From: Phlegmacium glaucopus
Taxonomy: Eukaryota; Basidiomycota; Agaricomycetes; Agaricales; Cortinariaceae
Assembly: GCA_015039465.1 (NCBI GenBank)
Contig: MU130027.1
Span: 62,001-126,000, forward strand
Length of the DNA: 64,000 nt
Reading direction: 5' to 3'
Shown: one piece after another, positions 9,470 to 20,560 of the stretch
Layout of the letters: each line of letters begins with the position of its first letter
How positions within the stretch are numbered: the stretch's first letter is position 1
The notes under the pieces: generated by a model
The model's database searches: none
Told to the model about the DNA's origin: nothing
Seen by the model: only the letters and a program-made list of their open reading frames with translations
Made by a program: the position numbers and the translations under genes

Positions 9470-12400
9470 CTAGATTTCCATACTGTTGGGGGCATGTGGA
9501 TGTTCTGCACCAAGCAGCTTCCCTCTCATGTCCATAACTTGAATCTCCAGTTGCTCTGCCTCATTCCACCTTCCCTGATTCCTGTATGTGCTTGCTAAAT
9601 TTGCTATACTGGTGAGGGTGTCTGGATGTTCTGTGCCAAGCAGCTTCTTCCTTCTGTCCATGACTTGAACATCAAGGTGCTCTGCCTCATTCCACCTTCC
9701 CTGGTTTCTGTATGTGCTTGCTAGATTTGCCATACTGGTGATGGTGTGTGGATGTTCTGCACCAAGCACCTTCTTTCTCATGTCCATAACTTGAACCTCC
9801 AGGTGCTCTGCCTCATTCAACCTTCTCTGGTTCCTGTATGTGCTTGCTAGATTTGCCATACTGGTGATGGTGTGTGGATGTTCTGCACCAAGCACCTTCT
9901 TTCTCATGTCCATAACTTGAACCTCCAGGTGCTCTGCCTCATTCAACCTTCCCTGATTCCTGTATGTGCTTGCTAGATTTGCCATACTGGTGATGGTGTG
10001 TGGATGTTCTGCACCAAGCAGCTTCTTTCTCATGTCCATAACTTGAACCTCCAGGTGCTCTGCCTCATTCAACCTTCTCTGGTTCCTGTATGTGCTTGCT
10101 AGATTTGCCATACTGGTGATGGTGTGTGGATGTTCTGCACCAAGCACCTTCTTTCTCATGTCCATAACTTGAACCTCCAGGTGCTCTGCCTCATTCAACC
10201 TTCTCTGGTTCCTGTATGTGCTTGCTAGATTTGCCATACTGGTGATGGTGTCTGGATGTTCTGTACCAAGCAGCTTCTTGCTCATGTCCATAACATGAAC
10301 CTCCAGGTGCTCTGCCTCATTCCACCTTCCCTGGTTCCTGTATGTGCTTGCTAGATTTGCCATACTGGTGATGGTGTCTGGATGTTCTGTACCAAGCAGC
10401 TTCTTGCTCATGTCCATAACTTGAACCTCCAGCTGCTCTGCCTCATTCCACCTTCCCTGATTCCTGTATGTGCTTGCTAGATTTGCCATACTGTTGAGGG
10501 TGTTTGGATGTTCTGCACCAAGCAGTGTCTTCCTCATGTCCATAACTTGAATCTCCAGCTGCTCAGCATTGTCCCAGTCTCCACTCTCTCCCATTACTAG
10601 TGAAAACTTGTTCCATTTATCATCATAGTACTGCTCAATATGTCCTATCTGCCTTCTATGTAAATCATTTGCCTTAATATGTGGAAAAATCAACCTTCGC
10701 AGTGCATAATCCTGACTTTCAAATCTCCATGGAATTGCACAGGACAAGATTATGCTTCCCATCTCACACATTCTTTGCTGCTCAGATTTTGCCATTCTCT
10801 CCCGACTCCAGTAGTGCACCAGAGGATGAACAGACAACATTTTAGATGATTGTCCTCTTTTCATCAATGAAAATGAGAGAAGCACACTAATCCCTTGTCC
10901 AAATATGAATTCATCCCAGTGACCATCACTGTTCAAGCTAAGCAGTGTATGATCCAGTGAAGTGACTGCCTGAGGTAACCTTTCAGCTACATCACTATTA
11001 ATAACATGCTTCATGGCCTCCTCAGCAGCAGATTGGAATATCTCTTTAGAGATATTGCTATGATAATAGAAAGCACATATTTGGAGAATTAGAATTGCAG
11101 CCTGGGCTGCTTGTGCATCTCCAGCCATGGAATGTCCACTGGCCCTCCTTTCTATTTCTTTGAAAGAAAGATCCCAAGTCCCATACACTGTCTTATTATA
11201 CTTTGATGCCCCTGTGAATGTAGCATCTGACATAAGGGCCTGACGATGCACTGAGAATTGCCTCAGATATTCATCAATATCACATTTCCCAGCCTCAATA
11301 TAGGCCCCAGCATGATCAATAGCAAGAGGGATGCAGCCAAGTTCAGTCACAATATTTTTGCCTGCTTCTAGATGCTCAGGCAATGGATCCAAACAGCTGG
11401 CTCTGAGAAGTAGAGTTATAGCATCTGGTACCTCCATCTCTTTGATCTCAATTTTGTTCTCAAATGATACAATCCTTCCCATGGATTGATTTCTGCTAGT
11501 AATCAGAATATTACCTCCATGACCTGGAGGAATGAACTTGTCCACCACTTTTGGAGGAGGATCATCAGCATTATCAAACACAATCAGCCATTCTTCTTGG
11601 AGAGAGGATATCCATTTGAGGACAGACTCAACTGAGCTGTCCACATGGGAATTTTGTGCAGCAGGGAGGCTAGATATGCCCTTGAGAGACATTTCAATGC
11701 TCTCCTGAGAAGAGGCATCAACCCAGAACACATGTGAAAAACTAACAAGAAATAAATCCAGTGTTGTGAATGGGAAAGTGAAGACCCTTACTGGTCAGAC
11801 ATTCCTTCTATGAATTTGAGACAAATCTGTGTCTTTCCAATCCCTCCCAGTCCCCAGAGGAGACACGAGCGCCTAGACATCAGTCTACTGGTAGTACGAC
11901 GAACGAAAATATTCCCAAGTTTATCGAGTACATCTTTCCGTCCAGTAAAGATTGGACTGGAGTTGTGTATTTGAGTTACAGAGATGTTCATCTGCCCTGC
12001 ACCGGTATTGGCAGGGAGAAAATTGTAGTTCTCGCAGCTAACCTATGTACAATTATTGCCAAATCATTTACACGACCTACGAGAAAGACTTACAAAAGTG
12101 CCGCCAGAGATCTGAATATTCTGGGCATTCGGAAACAGACCGGAGACAGGTTGTTGAGCCTGCTGGTCATCAGTGAAAGCTGAGAACACATTGTGTAAGC
12201 AACTTACCGAGGGATTTTGTTCTGATTCGGTGGATCCCAAGTTGGCTTGCATTATGGCATCAGGCGAGGATGCAGGATAGGCTACAGGAGCAACAGACTG
12301 GGCGGAAATCGAAGTGGAGACTTGGAATTCATGGGTAGCCTAATCGACAACGGTGATTGAATAATGATGTGATGGGCTAAACAGCTGGAATGCTTACAGG

Positions 12401-12716
12401 AGCAAGATCATTGATCGCCAAAGTGGAAACCGGAGTAGAGACTAGGTCATAGGCAGCCTGATCGATGACGATGGTTAAATGCTTTAGGATGCGATGGGCG
12501 AAGTTGAACGCTCACAGTAACGCCAGCGAGTTGAATAACTTGTGCGCTTGCAACCGCAGTATTAGCGGGAACGGATAGCATAGTATGAGCGGTGCTTGTT
12601 TTGATGATCGACGTCGAAGTTGCTGGTTCAGAGCTTGAATCCAGAGCATCGTTGATGGTCAGAGATGAATATTTAGATTTCTTGGGCTTGACAATTTTCT
12701 TAAAAATGCGCTTCAT
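9470..12716 (-). CDS. NB-ARC/TPR STAND (NLR-like) protein A, C-terminally truncated by frameshift
   Basis: A predicted signal-transducing NTPase with tetratricopeptide repeats, cytoplasmic by family. The spliced order is: basic start (MKRIFKK) in exon 12716-12516; small exons with duplicated text; an exon at about 12157-12084 bearing NAQNIQISGGTF; the P-loop exon ending near 11788 (GLGGIGKTQ); an intron; then a 2.3-kb exon with WLIVFDNADD (Walker B), ITSRN and GCIPLAIDHAGAYI (GxP-like motif). Eight full 42-residue TPRs follow (EVQVMDM.KKLLGAEHP pattern), then a ninth that breaks. A lost base near 9477 (ATGGAAAT where B has ATGGCAAAT) creates TAG at 9470. The old frame would have continued to 9378. 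It is duplicated as gene B. Fungal relatives act in non-self recognition; that role here is inference. Confidence 0.9.
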
Positions 12717-12839
12717 ATCGTTGAACAGTGAGTACTTGAGTTGTGGTAAGCGATGAAGGTGATGAGCGTCAAAAAGGAAGATGCTCTCGATTACATAAAC
12801 AGTAACAAGTTGTAACGGTAGACGTAGACCTTTACGCAC

Positions 12840-14300
12840 CGTCTCGATTAAGAGCTCCCTGACTTCAAATGCATCTCCAGTCTAGCGCTCACATCGCTAC
12901 AACGTCATTCGTCAATCTTCTATCCGGTGCTTTCTCATCTCCAACAAATCCCCAATATCCCGTACTAAGAATCACAACTGGCCATCGGACGAACCTCGTC
13001 ACCCCTGAGCTTGCCCCTTCGACAGGCTTCTCCACCTCCGAGTGCGAAACCTCCCTCCGGGGGTCCCTCACCTCTGCCAGTGGTACGTAAATTAATAGAT
13101 TTTTGATCTTTGACTGAAGACGCCTAGTAAATTCGCAGCCTGCAAGCGATGACCAAAAACTCCAAGAAAGAAATATGGCCGTCCTGGAAGTTCGACGAGC
13201 AGACTACGCGAAACTCATACGAGACTTCAAAGAAGGTCGCGCTGAATCGCAATCTTTCCCTCCTGAACTTCAAGCCAAACCCAGAAAACTCCAGGACGAG
13301 CTCACTGGTGCAAATAGCAATTTTCACAATGAAATCACTTCTGTTGATGTATAAAAACAACTGGAACTGGATGTGTTAGATAAGGAAGTTGCGGGAGAGA
13401 GGAGGATTGAAAGAACCTAAGGACAAATTGTCTGGTGCGAGAAAGAAGATGAACGACTCATGGTATGGGATTTCTTATACCGATCGTTATTCCACCATAT
13501 AACATTTTTTGGATGTCAGGTTGCGAGACACGACGCAAGAAGCTGGTCAAGAACATCGTAAACGGATATCCGATATGCAATCAAGATTTTGCCATTGGAG
13601 AAACTTGTAGGTCTGTTCGCCTTCTCGCCCCTAACTCATTGAAGGTCCAAACTGATGCCTCGCATGATCAATAGCATCTTACGAAGAAACTCTTATTCGA
13701 CTTGTTAATGCCAACTTCGGAGTTGAATGACTCAAGGACTAACTGGATAATGTACTTAGTTTCGAAGACCTGGTCATATGATTAATGGGATGCAGCTTCA
13801 TGCCTGGCACGGTATATCTTCCGTTCTTAGCCTCCCTACGTCTTCCTTATTACTCTTGCGTATAGAATATTGAAGAAATGTGAATTATCATTGAAGATCT
13901 TCAAGGTCTCACGGAACTCTCCGATGAGAACCATGTAGAAACAGAGGAACAAGTCCACGAGGACCCGTGTCATTGCTCAACGCCTAACTATGCCGGAATA
14001 GACAAAGACGCCTAAATTCGCGACCAAATTGAAGATTTGGACATCGTCATCAACCAATTCCGGGAATTATCAGATTCTACCACAGTTCGGCAACTCATTG
14101 AATTCAAGGTTCTCGTCTGCAAGGCAAGTCGAGAACTCTCCTCATCCCTATTTTAAACCCTAATGTTATCTATTGACGTAGGCACTTGAGCTAAGTAATA
14201 CCCACGTTGGTCTCAATTTCCCTCAGATACTCTTACGTGTTGGCATTAAGACACTTCCAAGCTCTCTAAGTCCTTGGTCTTGTCGTCTGCCATGGCTTCT
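12840..14300 (+). pseudogene. Decayed coiled-coil gene upstream of A (duplicated upstream of B)
   Basis: Translation in shifting frames gives fragments rich in Glu, Arg and Gln (for example LEVRRADYAKLIRDFKEGRAE near 13185-13245, and QEAGQEHRK-type text near 13540), broken by stops and frame changes. The same decayed sequence lies upstream of gene B at 24940-26400. The fragments resemble the helical part of the hypothetical protein at 15111-15940, but that link is by eye only. No intact frame remains. Confidence 0.5.
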
Positions 14301-14324
14301 CTTTTCAAATCGCTTCTTGATAAT

Positions 14325-14460
14325 GTGGCGAGTTCCAAAAGACATTCCCTACACTAACGCTCCTCATCACTCAATGACCGGGATATAACCAGACTGTTGT
14401 TTTACCTTCAGGAGAAGTCGAAGATCGCGCAAGTCTTTCGATACTAGCAAGTTCTACATA
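14325..14460 (+). pseudogene. Displaced fragment of the D-lactate dehydrogenase gene
   Basis: About 135 bp match 29108-29270 of the D-lactate dehydrogenase gene, with small deletions. The match spans the end of an exon, the complete intron (GCGAGTTCC to ATAACCAG) and the start of the next exon encoding TVVLPSGEV. Because the intron is included, the copy came from genomic DNA rather than from RNA. It begins exactly where the A/B segmental duplication stops matching B (about 26403). Confidence 0.88.
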
Positions 14461-15110
14461 ATAAAAAATAAGACTCGTATCGCCGTGCAAAGCAGCGGCC
14501 CATGCAACCCAAGTCTATCCTAGTCTAGGATGCTCTAAATTGAAGTTGGATCTGAGCAAAAAACCAACCTTGCTTCACAGACCCCAAGGAGAGTTGCTTT
14601 GAGGATCTCTCCGAGCTTGACATTCATGTGTTTTCTGAATATAGGTATAATAGCTTCACACTCGCACTTACATGTTGTAAGGGACTGCAGTCTATGCACC
14701 GTGGTGTTGTGTTTGATTGTGCTTTACAAACGAAGAAAATAATCTCTTGATGGTATGTTGTACAGGTATGTATGGTTCGGAAAGTCTAGAGTATAACTCG
14801 ATGAAGTGCAAACGTAATGCGGCAACCTGAGTCCAATGCTATCACGAGGGGTTTGTGCCATGCAGGGGAGATGTCGAGGAAGTGAAGTATCTAGCCAGAA
14901 TGGACTCGGAGAATACATGTACATTTACAGGGAAGAAATGATAATGCGAGCTAGCCTGTGCGAAAATAACTGTGTATCATGAAATTTGTGTAACTTATTT
15001 GATGCGCTGGGGGATGCTGGAGACGATGGTGGGTGATTGAGGGTCGGAGCTTCATAAAAACAGCTGTGAGTAGAGAATGAGTTGAATAAAACTCGATCGC
15101 GACACACTTT

Positions 15111-15940
15111 TCACTTTGGGAACTTATTTTCAGATAAACTTGGGGAGTAAGTCGGTGAGATACCTGGAATCCGGAAGGTATGGATGTTCGGTGTGGCAAT
15201 GATATGGTGGAAAATCAATACACACCTGGCCCCACATGCGATGAATCCTGTTCAAGTTCAGCATCCTGCAGCGCTGCGTCATTCGTCGACGTATTTCCTT
15301 CCGACAATGAGGCGCTTCGGCGTTGTTGGTGCATTTTGAGGCCATGGGCGTACCGCTGACCCTTTTCCATGACATCAGACAAGAAAGCAAAGAAGTCTGA
15401 AGGTTTGATTGTTTTTGACGGTGCTTCAACATTGTGGTCAGGGGGTACTGGCGCCGTATCAGGGTTCATATGGGAAATGGCCATGTCCTGCATTCGTGCG
15501 CCTTCCCGGAAGTCTGAAACAATTTTGGCGGTATTATCATTGAAATGAAGGGTTCCGTTCATATAAACCAATCCTACGTCATCAACTGAAGCCATAAGCT
15601 TCGCATATTCAGCTCTTACTTGTTGCAACTCGTTCCGAGTAGCCTCCAGGTCCTGCATAGACCTATCGTATTGGGTAGCTAGGACTCCCATTAGAGCTGT
15701 CTTCTTGGCCAATTGAGAATTAGCTGCAACAATTTGCGCCTCTGTATGCATTTTAAATTGATTGAAACACTTTTCGAAGCTCTCGCTGTAAACGAGGCTG
15801 AGTTGAGTTTTTTCCTCGTTGAATAGTTCGAGGAGGAGATCGGCGCCGTTTTGGATAGCATTCGATTGTAGAGAACTATTCTCCCCGCCACTGGTAGAGG
15901 GCTGGGATGCAGGAGGCGCCGATGTGGACGCCGTCGGCAT
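15111..15940 (-). CDS. Hypothetical coiled-coil protein
   Basis: An open frame of 241 residues begins MPTASTSAPP at 15940. The N-terminus is Ser/Pro/Ala-rich. The centre (about residues 30-130) is predicted helical and coiled-coil-like (LVYSESFEKCFNQF..., then LEATRNELQQVRAEYAKLM). The C-terminus is acidic. The frame stops at 15215 if unspliced. A good intron (GTGTGT at 15225 to CAG at 15164) would replace the last residues by a short exon ending at 15111. No recognised domain is visible. I do not know its function. Confidence 0.6.
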
Positions 15941-16206
15941 GTTAGCAATACTATGAGTCTGGTCACGGTTCGAGCAGTATTGTCACAGAAGTAAAAACCG
16001 CGTCGTAAACTAAGATGAAAGTAACATTCGCTTAAACATGGCTGTTCGGATCTTAATCTAAAATCCTCCTTGACTAAGGTCATCAAAGGCGCAAGTATAT
16101 AATTTGTCCGCACTATGTACAATTTCTATAGTCATATTCGATTTCCTTGCCCAATAAACTGGTTCCAACATGAACTTGAGGCATATACTGGTCGATGAGA
16201 CTTCCT

Positions 16207-16646
16207 TCAAGGCTTGTTGATCTCTTGCTGGGCTTCGCCCTTGTCCTGTCGAACATTGCCTACCGAAAACAAATCAGTCCCTGAGCAAAAAGCGAAATTT
16301 TATCCTCAACTCACCCTCTGCTTGCTGCGTCTTGTCGCCGGTGATGGCGCCAACAACAGCATTCTTCTTCCCAGTGACACGATCAGAAATACCCTCAACG
16401 TATCCCTTTGCCTGAGCGGCATTGTACTCTGCCTCGCCCGCAGCGTGTTCTTCCTTTCCTGATTGTTGCCAGGACGTAGCACCGGTTAGGTTTCCAATTG
16501 TTTCGACGGCAGTACCCTTGACAGAGTGATATTGACCAGAGGTCTTGCTGTTGAAGGCGATAAATGTGAGCTGCCCCTCCGCGTCGAAAAATAGAGAACA
16601 CATACTTGGGCTCGCCGCTGGAGGCATTGTTGGTAGATGAAGACAT
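16207..16646 (-). CDS. CsbD-like small stress protein
   Basis: Three exons, 16646-16606, 16547-16315 and 16259-16207, give 108 residues with GT-AG introns (the first starts GTATGT, the second GTGAGT). The protein has the CsbD-like layout: repeated [24 protein letters not shown] and DR.TGKK.AV.GA..GDK..QAEGN, ending in [11 protein letters not shown]. It is small, hydrophilic, Ala/Gly/Gln-rich and without a signal peptide or membrane segment. Fungal members include the Ustilago Hmp1 protein, described as binding mismatched and cruciform DNA; bacterial CsbD is a general stress protein. Whether this one binds DNA cannot be read from sequence. It has no operon-like neighbour. Confidence 0.88.
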
Positions 16647-16649
16647 ATT

Positions 16650-17518
16650 TAATTTCTTATTGGGTGGTGTGATATTGGTATGAAAAGATGAAAAAAATGG
16701 GAGACTTTTATACGGCGAATGACGACACTTGATATGACATCAGCTTTGGTTGTGTTCGTCATAGACCCCAATGACGAAAGTTCATTTAATTGCGCCAAGC
16801 GTGGGAAAAAAACACCACTGTAGGGTTGGTGTAGGGCTCTGGCCGCCAACTGGCCGCGCAAAACGTTTTCCTTGAATGTTGAATGTAAGTGGGCGAAGTC
16901 ATAAATTAAGGCTGGCCTCACTACCCAAGCTACCTGGAAGAGTGACTAGTCAATCATAAATGAAAAGTAGTCACTCACATTCTAGTAAGTATTGCAAACC
17001 AGCAGATACTCCAGCCTAAACACCACTACGATTGTAGAGACAAAAAACACAGTCGCGGACAGGCCATAAGTATACGAAGGCCTAACAGGAAGTAAGAAAA
17101 AATCAATGGCCTACGACAATGGTACATCAGGAGGCGTCTGTAACATGCGATCCGAGTCCGTGCACACAGGTCAGATCAGATATTGATCACAGCGGAATAT
17201 TGATTATTCGATGTAATGAACTGCTGCGAGAGGATTTCTTATTCAGCAAGGACTCGTAATAAAACCATAACCTCACCTTTGAACTACGAAGGCAGCCCTA
17301 TAAATGATGGGTCTGCTCTTGATACCGTCTTACTATACCTTGCCGTGGGAATATCAACTTGGCCTTCATATGATCTTCTGGAGGCACGTGCAGGGGTAAT
17401 AAAATAACTCGGTACGGCTGTGGCCCGCTACCTTACTCGGTTTATACAACAACTTTGAAATAATTGTTCAGTCAAAATATCTATATAGTACAATAAAATG
17501 GATTGCAAGAATTTCAAG
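16650..17518. other. Intergenic region upstream of the CsbD-like gene
   Basis: No convincing gene. The part up to about 17450 has ordinary CG content; from about 17460 rightward CG almost disappears. The first part probably holds the CsbD-like promoter on the minus strand, but no clear box can be assigned. Confidence 0.4.
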
Positions 17519-17683
17519 TACATCAGCAAACTCCAATTTTTGTCATAGTGGGTTATAGCAAAATATAGTAAGATATAGCATGGGTCCCTATCTCTGTAGC
17601 ACTACAGAGATAGGGACCCATGCTATATCTTACTATATTTTGCTATAACCCACTATGACAAAAAATCAGAGTTTGCTGATGTA
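17519..17683. mobile_element. Near-perfect 165-bp palindrome, foldback MITE with TA flanks
   Basis: Two arms of about 82 bp are inverted copies around a 2-nt spacer (CA at 17600-17601). The inner 60 bp or so of each arm, from TGTCATAGTGGG to TCTCTGTAG, matches perfectly; the outer part differs by a few bases and one T. The ends are TA-CATCAGCAAACTC and GAGTTTGCTGATG-TA, so the flanking TA fits a Tc1/mariner-type target duplication. It encodes nothing and could form a cruciform or a long hairpin RNA. Confidence 0.85.
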
Positions 17684-17801
17684 TGTACAGTAGTGATATG
17701 AAATTAAGCAGAGCATGTTGGGACTTGAAAGCAATTGTACAGATGGGAGTGTCATATGATATAAGTCTGCCAGTATCCATTGAGGTATTGAAACAGTACA
17801 A

Positions 17802-18830
17802 CTCAGTCTCAAAGTAATGGACTTTATTCATATAAGTTGTACCTATTGAAACAGTACAACTATTAGATAGTTAATGAGATATTTGATAGTAGAGTATAAA
17901 GAGTACTAACCTCAGTTTTGAAGTAATGGACTGAGGTATTAACTACAAAGTAGAGAGAAATATATACTTGAGGATATGAGTGAGTATCCAAGAGTGACAG
18001 CTTCATGTGATATAACTAAAGTAATTAGTTATGGTCATAGGTGAAAGACAAAAAGAATATAAGGAAATAAAAGCAGAAGAAATGGAGAGATTTGAAATTA
18101 TCAGAACAGTGTATGGTTTGTATTATTTCCAACATGAGGAACAAGAAGGAAGGCAATTTTGGAGCAAAAAAGCAAATATATTCAACAAAAGATGTACAGT
18201 AATGATACAAAGGTAGGAAAAGCAAAATGAAAGCACAAAACATGGACATAGGTTGATATACAGACTTCTCACTGATTTCAAGTACTTTATTTCTCTGTTC
18301 CTCTGTATGTTTTCCATGTCTTGACCTAGTGATATACTTCCTCAGATCCCACCTAAGATTAGAAAGATTAGAAAGGCTACCATTGCTGTTATAACTTATT
18401 ATTGACACTGTTTTGTGACAAGATCCAACACAATGGATGAAGTTTCAACTTAGATTGGAGTTGAGACAAAATGGATATTTTTAATTCTAGAAGTCATCTG
18501 GAAGTCAGGAATTTACATCCTCATCTTCACTACCCTGACCATGCAGACTTGAATTTAAATCTATACATGCTGGTAGTGAGGAAGCTAAATAGGCTCCAGA
18601 TGATATTGTAGAAATCTGAACCGCTAAGTTGTAGTCCATATATAGACATGCTTAGATTAAGCTAGATAGTGATTAAGATCACAATAACTCAGTCACGATA
18701 CAACGGACTAAATATATTTTCCCGTACCTAGATAGTGATTAAGATCACAATAACTAGGCAACGGTAAGCATAGTAAGGTAAAGTAAGTTTAGTAGATTGC
18801 TCACCTCAGTCACAATACAACGGACTGAGG
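17802..18830. repeat. Four dispersed CTCAGT...GGACT hairpin repeats
   Basis: Related units lie at 17802-17823, 17910-17936, 18688-18709 and 18804-18830. Each reads CTCAGT, about ten bases, then AACGGACT or AATGGACT. Two of them close a CCTCAGT/ACTGAGG stem. The first pair share an AAGTAATGG loop and the second pair an ATACAACGG loop, so they look like two duplications. The surrounding 17700-18900 has no gene. Confidence 0.65.
18662..18755. repeat. 28-bp direct repeat pair
   Basis: CTAGATAGTGATTAAGATCA and the following CAATAACT occur identically at 18662-18689 and 18728-18755, 66 bp apart. A short perfect stem GATAGTGGC/GCCACTATC follows at about 18877-18899. Confidence 0.8.
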
Positions 18831-18899
18831 TAAAGCAATAAGTCTATGTAGTATATATACTTGTAGAAACAATGATAGTGGCCCGTAATGCCACTATCC

Positions 18900-19940
18900 A
18901 TATTTGACTTTGGTGGCCCTTCCCTTACTTAGTCTACGGTGGCCTTTTTGCTTACTCCAAATACCAACAGATATGTGGTCAGAGATCAAATTTTGAATGT
19001 CATCCAGAATTGAAGAATTGGCACCAATTTTATGAGATTGTGCAATAGAGAGTAGGAGTGGCTATGTAGATATTTCAATAAAAGTGAGGAAATCTGAAAT
19101 ATTTTTAGGGATAGAGGTAACTAGCAGAAGGTATGGTATAATTTACATCAACATTTTCAAAGGACATTGAAGTTGCAGAACATGATGAAGTGGCACCCAG
19201 GCCAATGTCAAATAGTGTGGCACCAGGGCCATTGACACCAAGGTTGATTAAATTTGGAGTTGCATTGCAATCCATAGAACCATTCCTGACTACTAACCAA
19301 AGGTTTTAATATCTCCATCAGAAATGTAAGGCTAGGAAGGACACACCTTGTTTAATAATATTGCAGCCCACTCAGGGGGAGATACTAAAATCAAGGCACT
19401 CAGTTTCTGACAATTAGATCCTGGTATTCAGAAATGCAGAGGATACAAAAGTAAACCAGTCACAACCAGGACAACACTTCAAGAGAGATCACTAGAAGGG
19501 AGGAATCCCAGAAGGCAGAAAAGCTGATCTGCTGAAGTATCCACAGCAATGCCTATACCTAGTTGAAAATTTGATGTTAAAAACAATAAAACAATACCTG
19601 GTTGAACTTTGCCATTGTGAGCCTGGTGTCCATAACAAGAGCAAAAGCCAGATATAGAAGAAATAGAGCATTGAGGATCATAGAGTGCAATAGCTCTGAA
19701 ACCATTGATGACAACTTGAAAAGTGTTGGAATGCATGTTGGATTTATGCAGAGGAAGAAAGGACAGGGGGTGAGCTTCAAACCAAAAGACAGTTGGAAAA
19801 TGGATAAGATCTGAAAACTAATATCTATGTATTAAGGAAATGCATTCACACACTGCCACTACCAATGGTGTGCTAATTTATTTTTTCATGCACACATAAG
19901 ACCCACTATCTAAAGGTAGCAGGAATTAGATAAAACAAAG
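18900..19940. other. Gene-free, CG-poor stretch
   Basis: Only short, unrelated open frames. The sequence looks like a decayed retroelement (a GGCACC(C/A)(A/G)GGCCA(T/A)TG string recurs near 19193 and 19220), but no protein domain can be read. Confidence 0.4.
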
Positions 19941-19943
19941 AAT

Positions 19944-20172
19944 ACCCCCTCTGGTAGGGGGTGGCAGTTGTCATTCCTGTTTTGTAGTTGATAAAAATAC
20001 AAATAAAACCCCCTCAGTGAGGAGGCCTGTCATCACATTGGTAGTTGACAAAAATAACAAAAACTCCCCCTGCTGAGCAGGGGTAGCTGTCTTGTTTGCC
20101 AGCAGTATGGATGGTCATTGTGGTGGTGGTGGCTCAGTGGTGGCTAAGGAAATACCCTCTATTGAAGGGAGG
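19944..20172. repeat. Series of C-run/G-run hairpins about 60 bp apart
   Basis: Stem-loops CCCCCTCTGGTAGGGGG (19944), CCCCCTCAGTGAGGAGG (20009), CCCCCTGCTGAGCAGGGG (20066) and CCCTCTATTGAAGGGAGG (20155) recur. The first three are followed by a TGGCAGTTGTC/AGCTGTC-like tail, and a GTAGTTGAYAAAAATA spacer precedes the second and third. Loops differ while stems are kept. A similar C-run/G-run pair occurs at about 8597-8619. Confidence 0.65.
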
Positions 20173-20334
20173 CACCATTGTTGTTTTTGTTGCTGTCATT
20201 GTTGTTCTTGTTGCCATTGTTGTCAGGTATGTGACATCAGGGACTGGCTACCTTATGTAATATGCTTATATAAATGCCAAGAGCAGCAAAATATGGACTT
20301 GAAAAAAATGAAAAAGTTTTTGGTCATGTATTTA

Positions 20335-20560
20335 GTGGAATAATGTCTGAAAATGCTATACATTATTTGACTCTGCACTGTACCTCTTCTTTTCCAACTT
20401 TGTTGCCATTTCTGGAGGTAATCTTCAGTGTATTTGGGCAGAAAAATGTCTGAAAATGTATTTAACTGTGTATCATACCTCTTCTTGTGTTTGTTTTCAG
20501 CTTTGTGGCCATTCCTGGGGGCAATCTTTGGTGGCCATGATAATTTCTGGCTTGCCCAGG
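20335..20560. repeat. Degenerate direct duplication of about 110 bp
   Basis: The ordered strings TGTCTGAAAATG, TACCTCTTCTT, CTTTGT(T/G)GCCATT and GG(T/C)AATCTT occur once from 20343 and again from 20446. No coding potential is convincing in 20175-21160. Confidence 0.6.

Noticed and set aside
9690..10500. Regular 126-bp repeats that could suggest a satellite or CRISPR-like array
   Set aside because: The period equals 42 codons, stays in frame and encodes TPRs; there are no variable spacers.
16395..16646. 83-codon frame overlapping the CsbD-like gene
   Set aside because: Only its first 13 codons are real (exon 1); the rest reads through an intron into the wrong frame.
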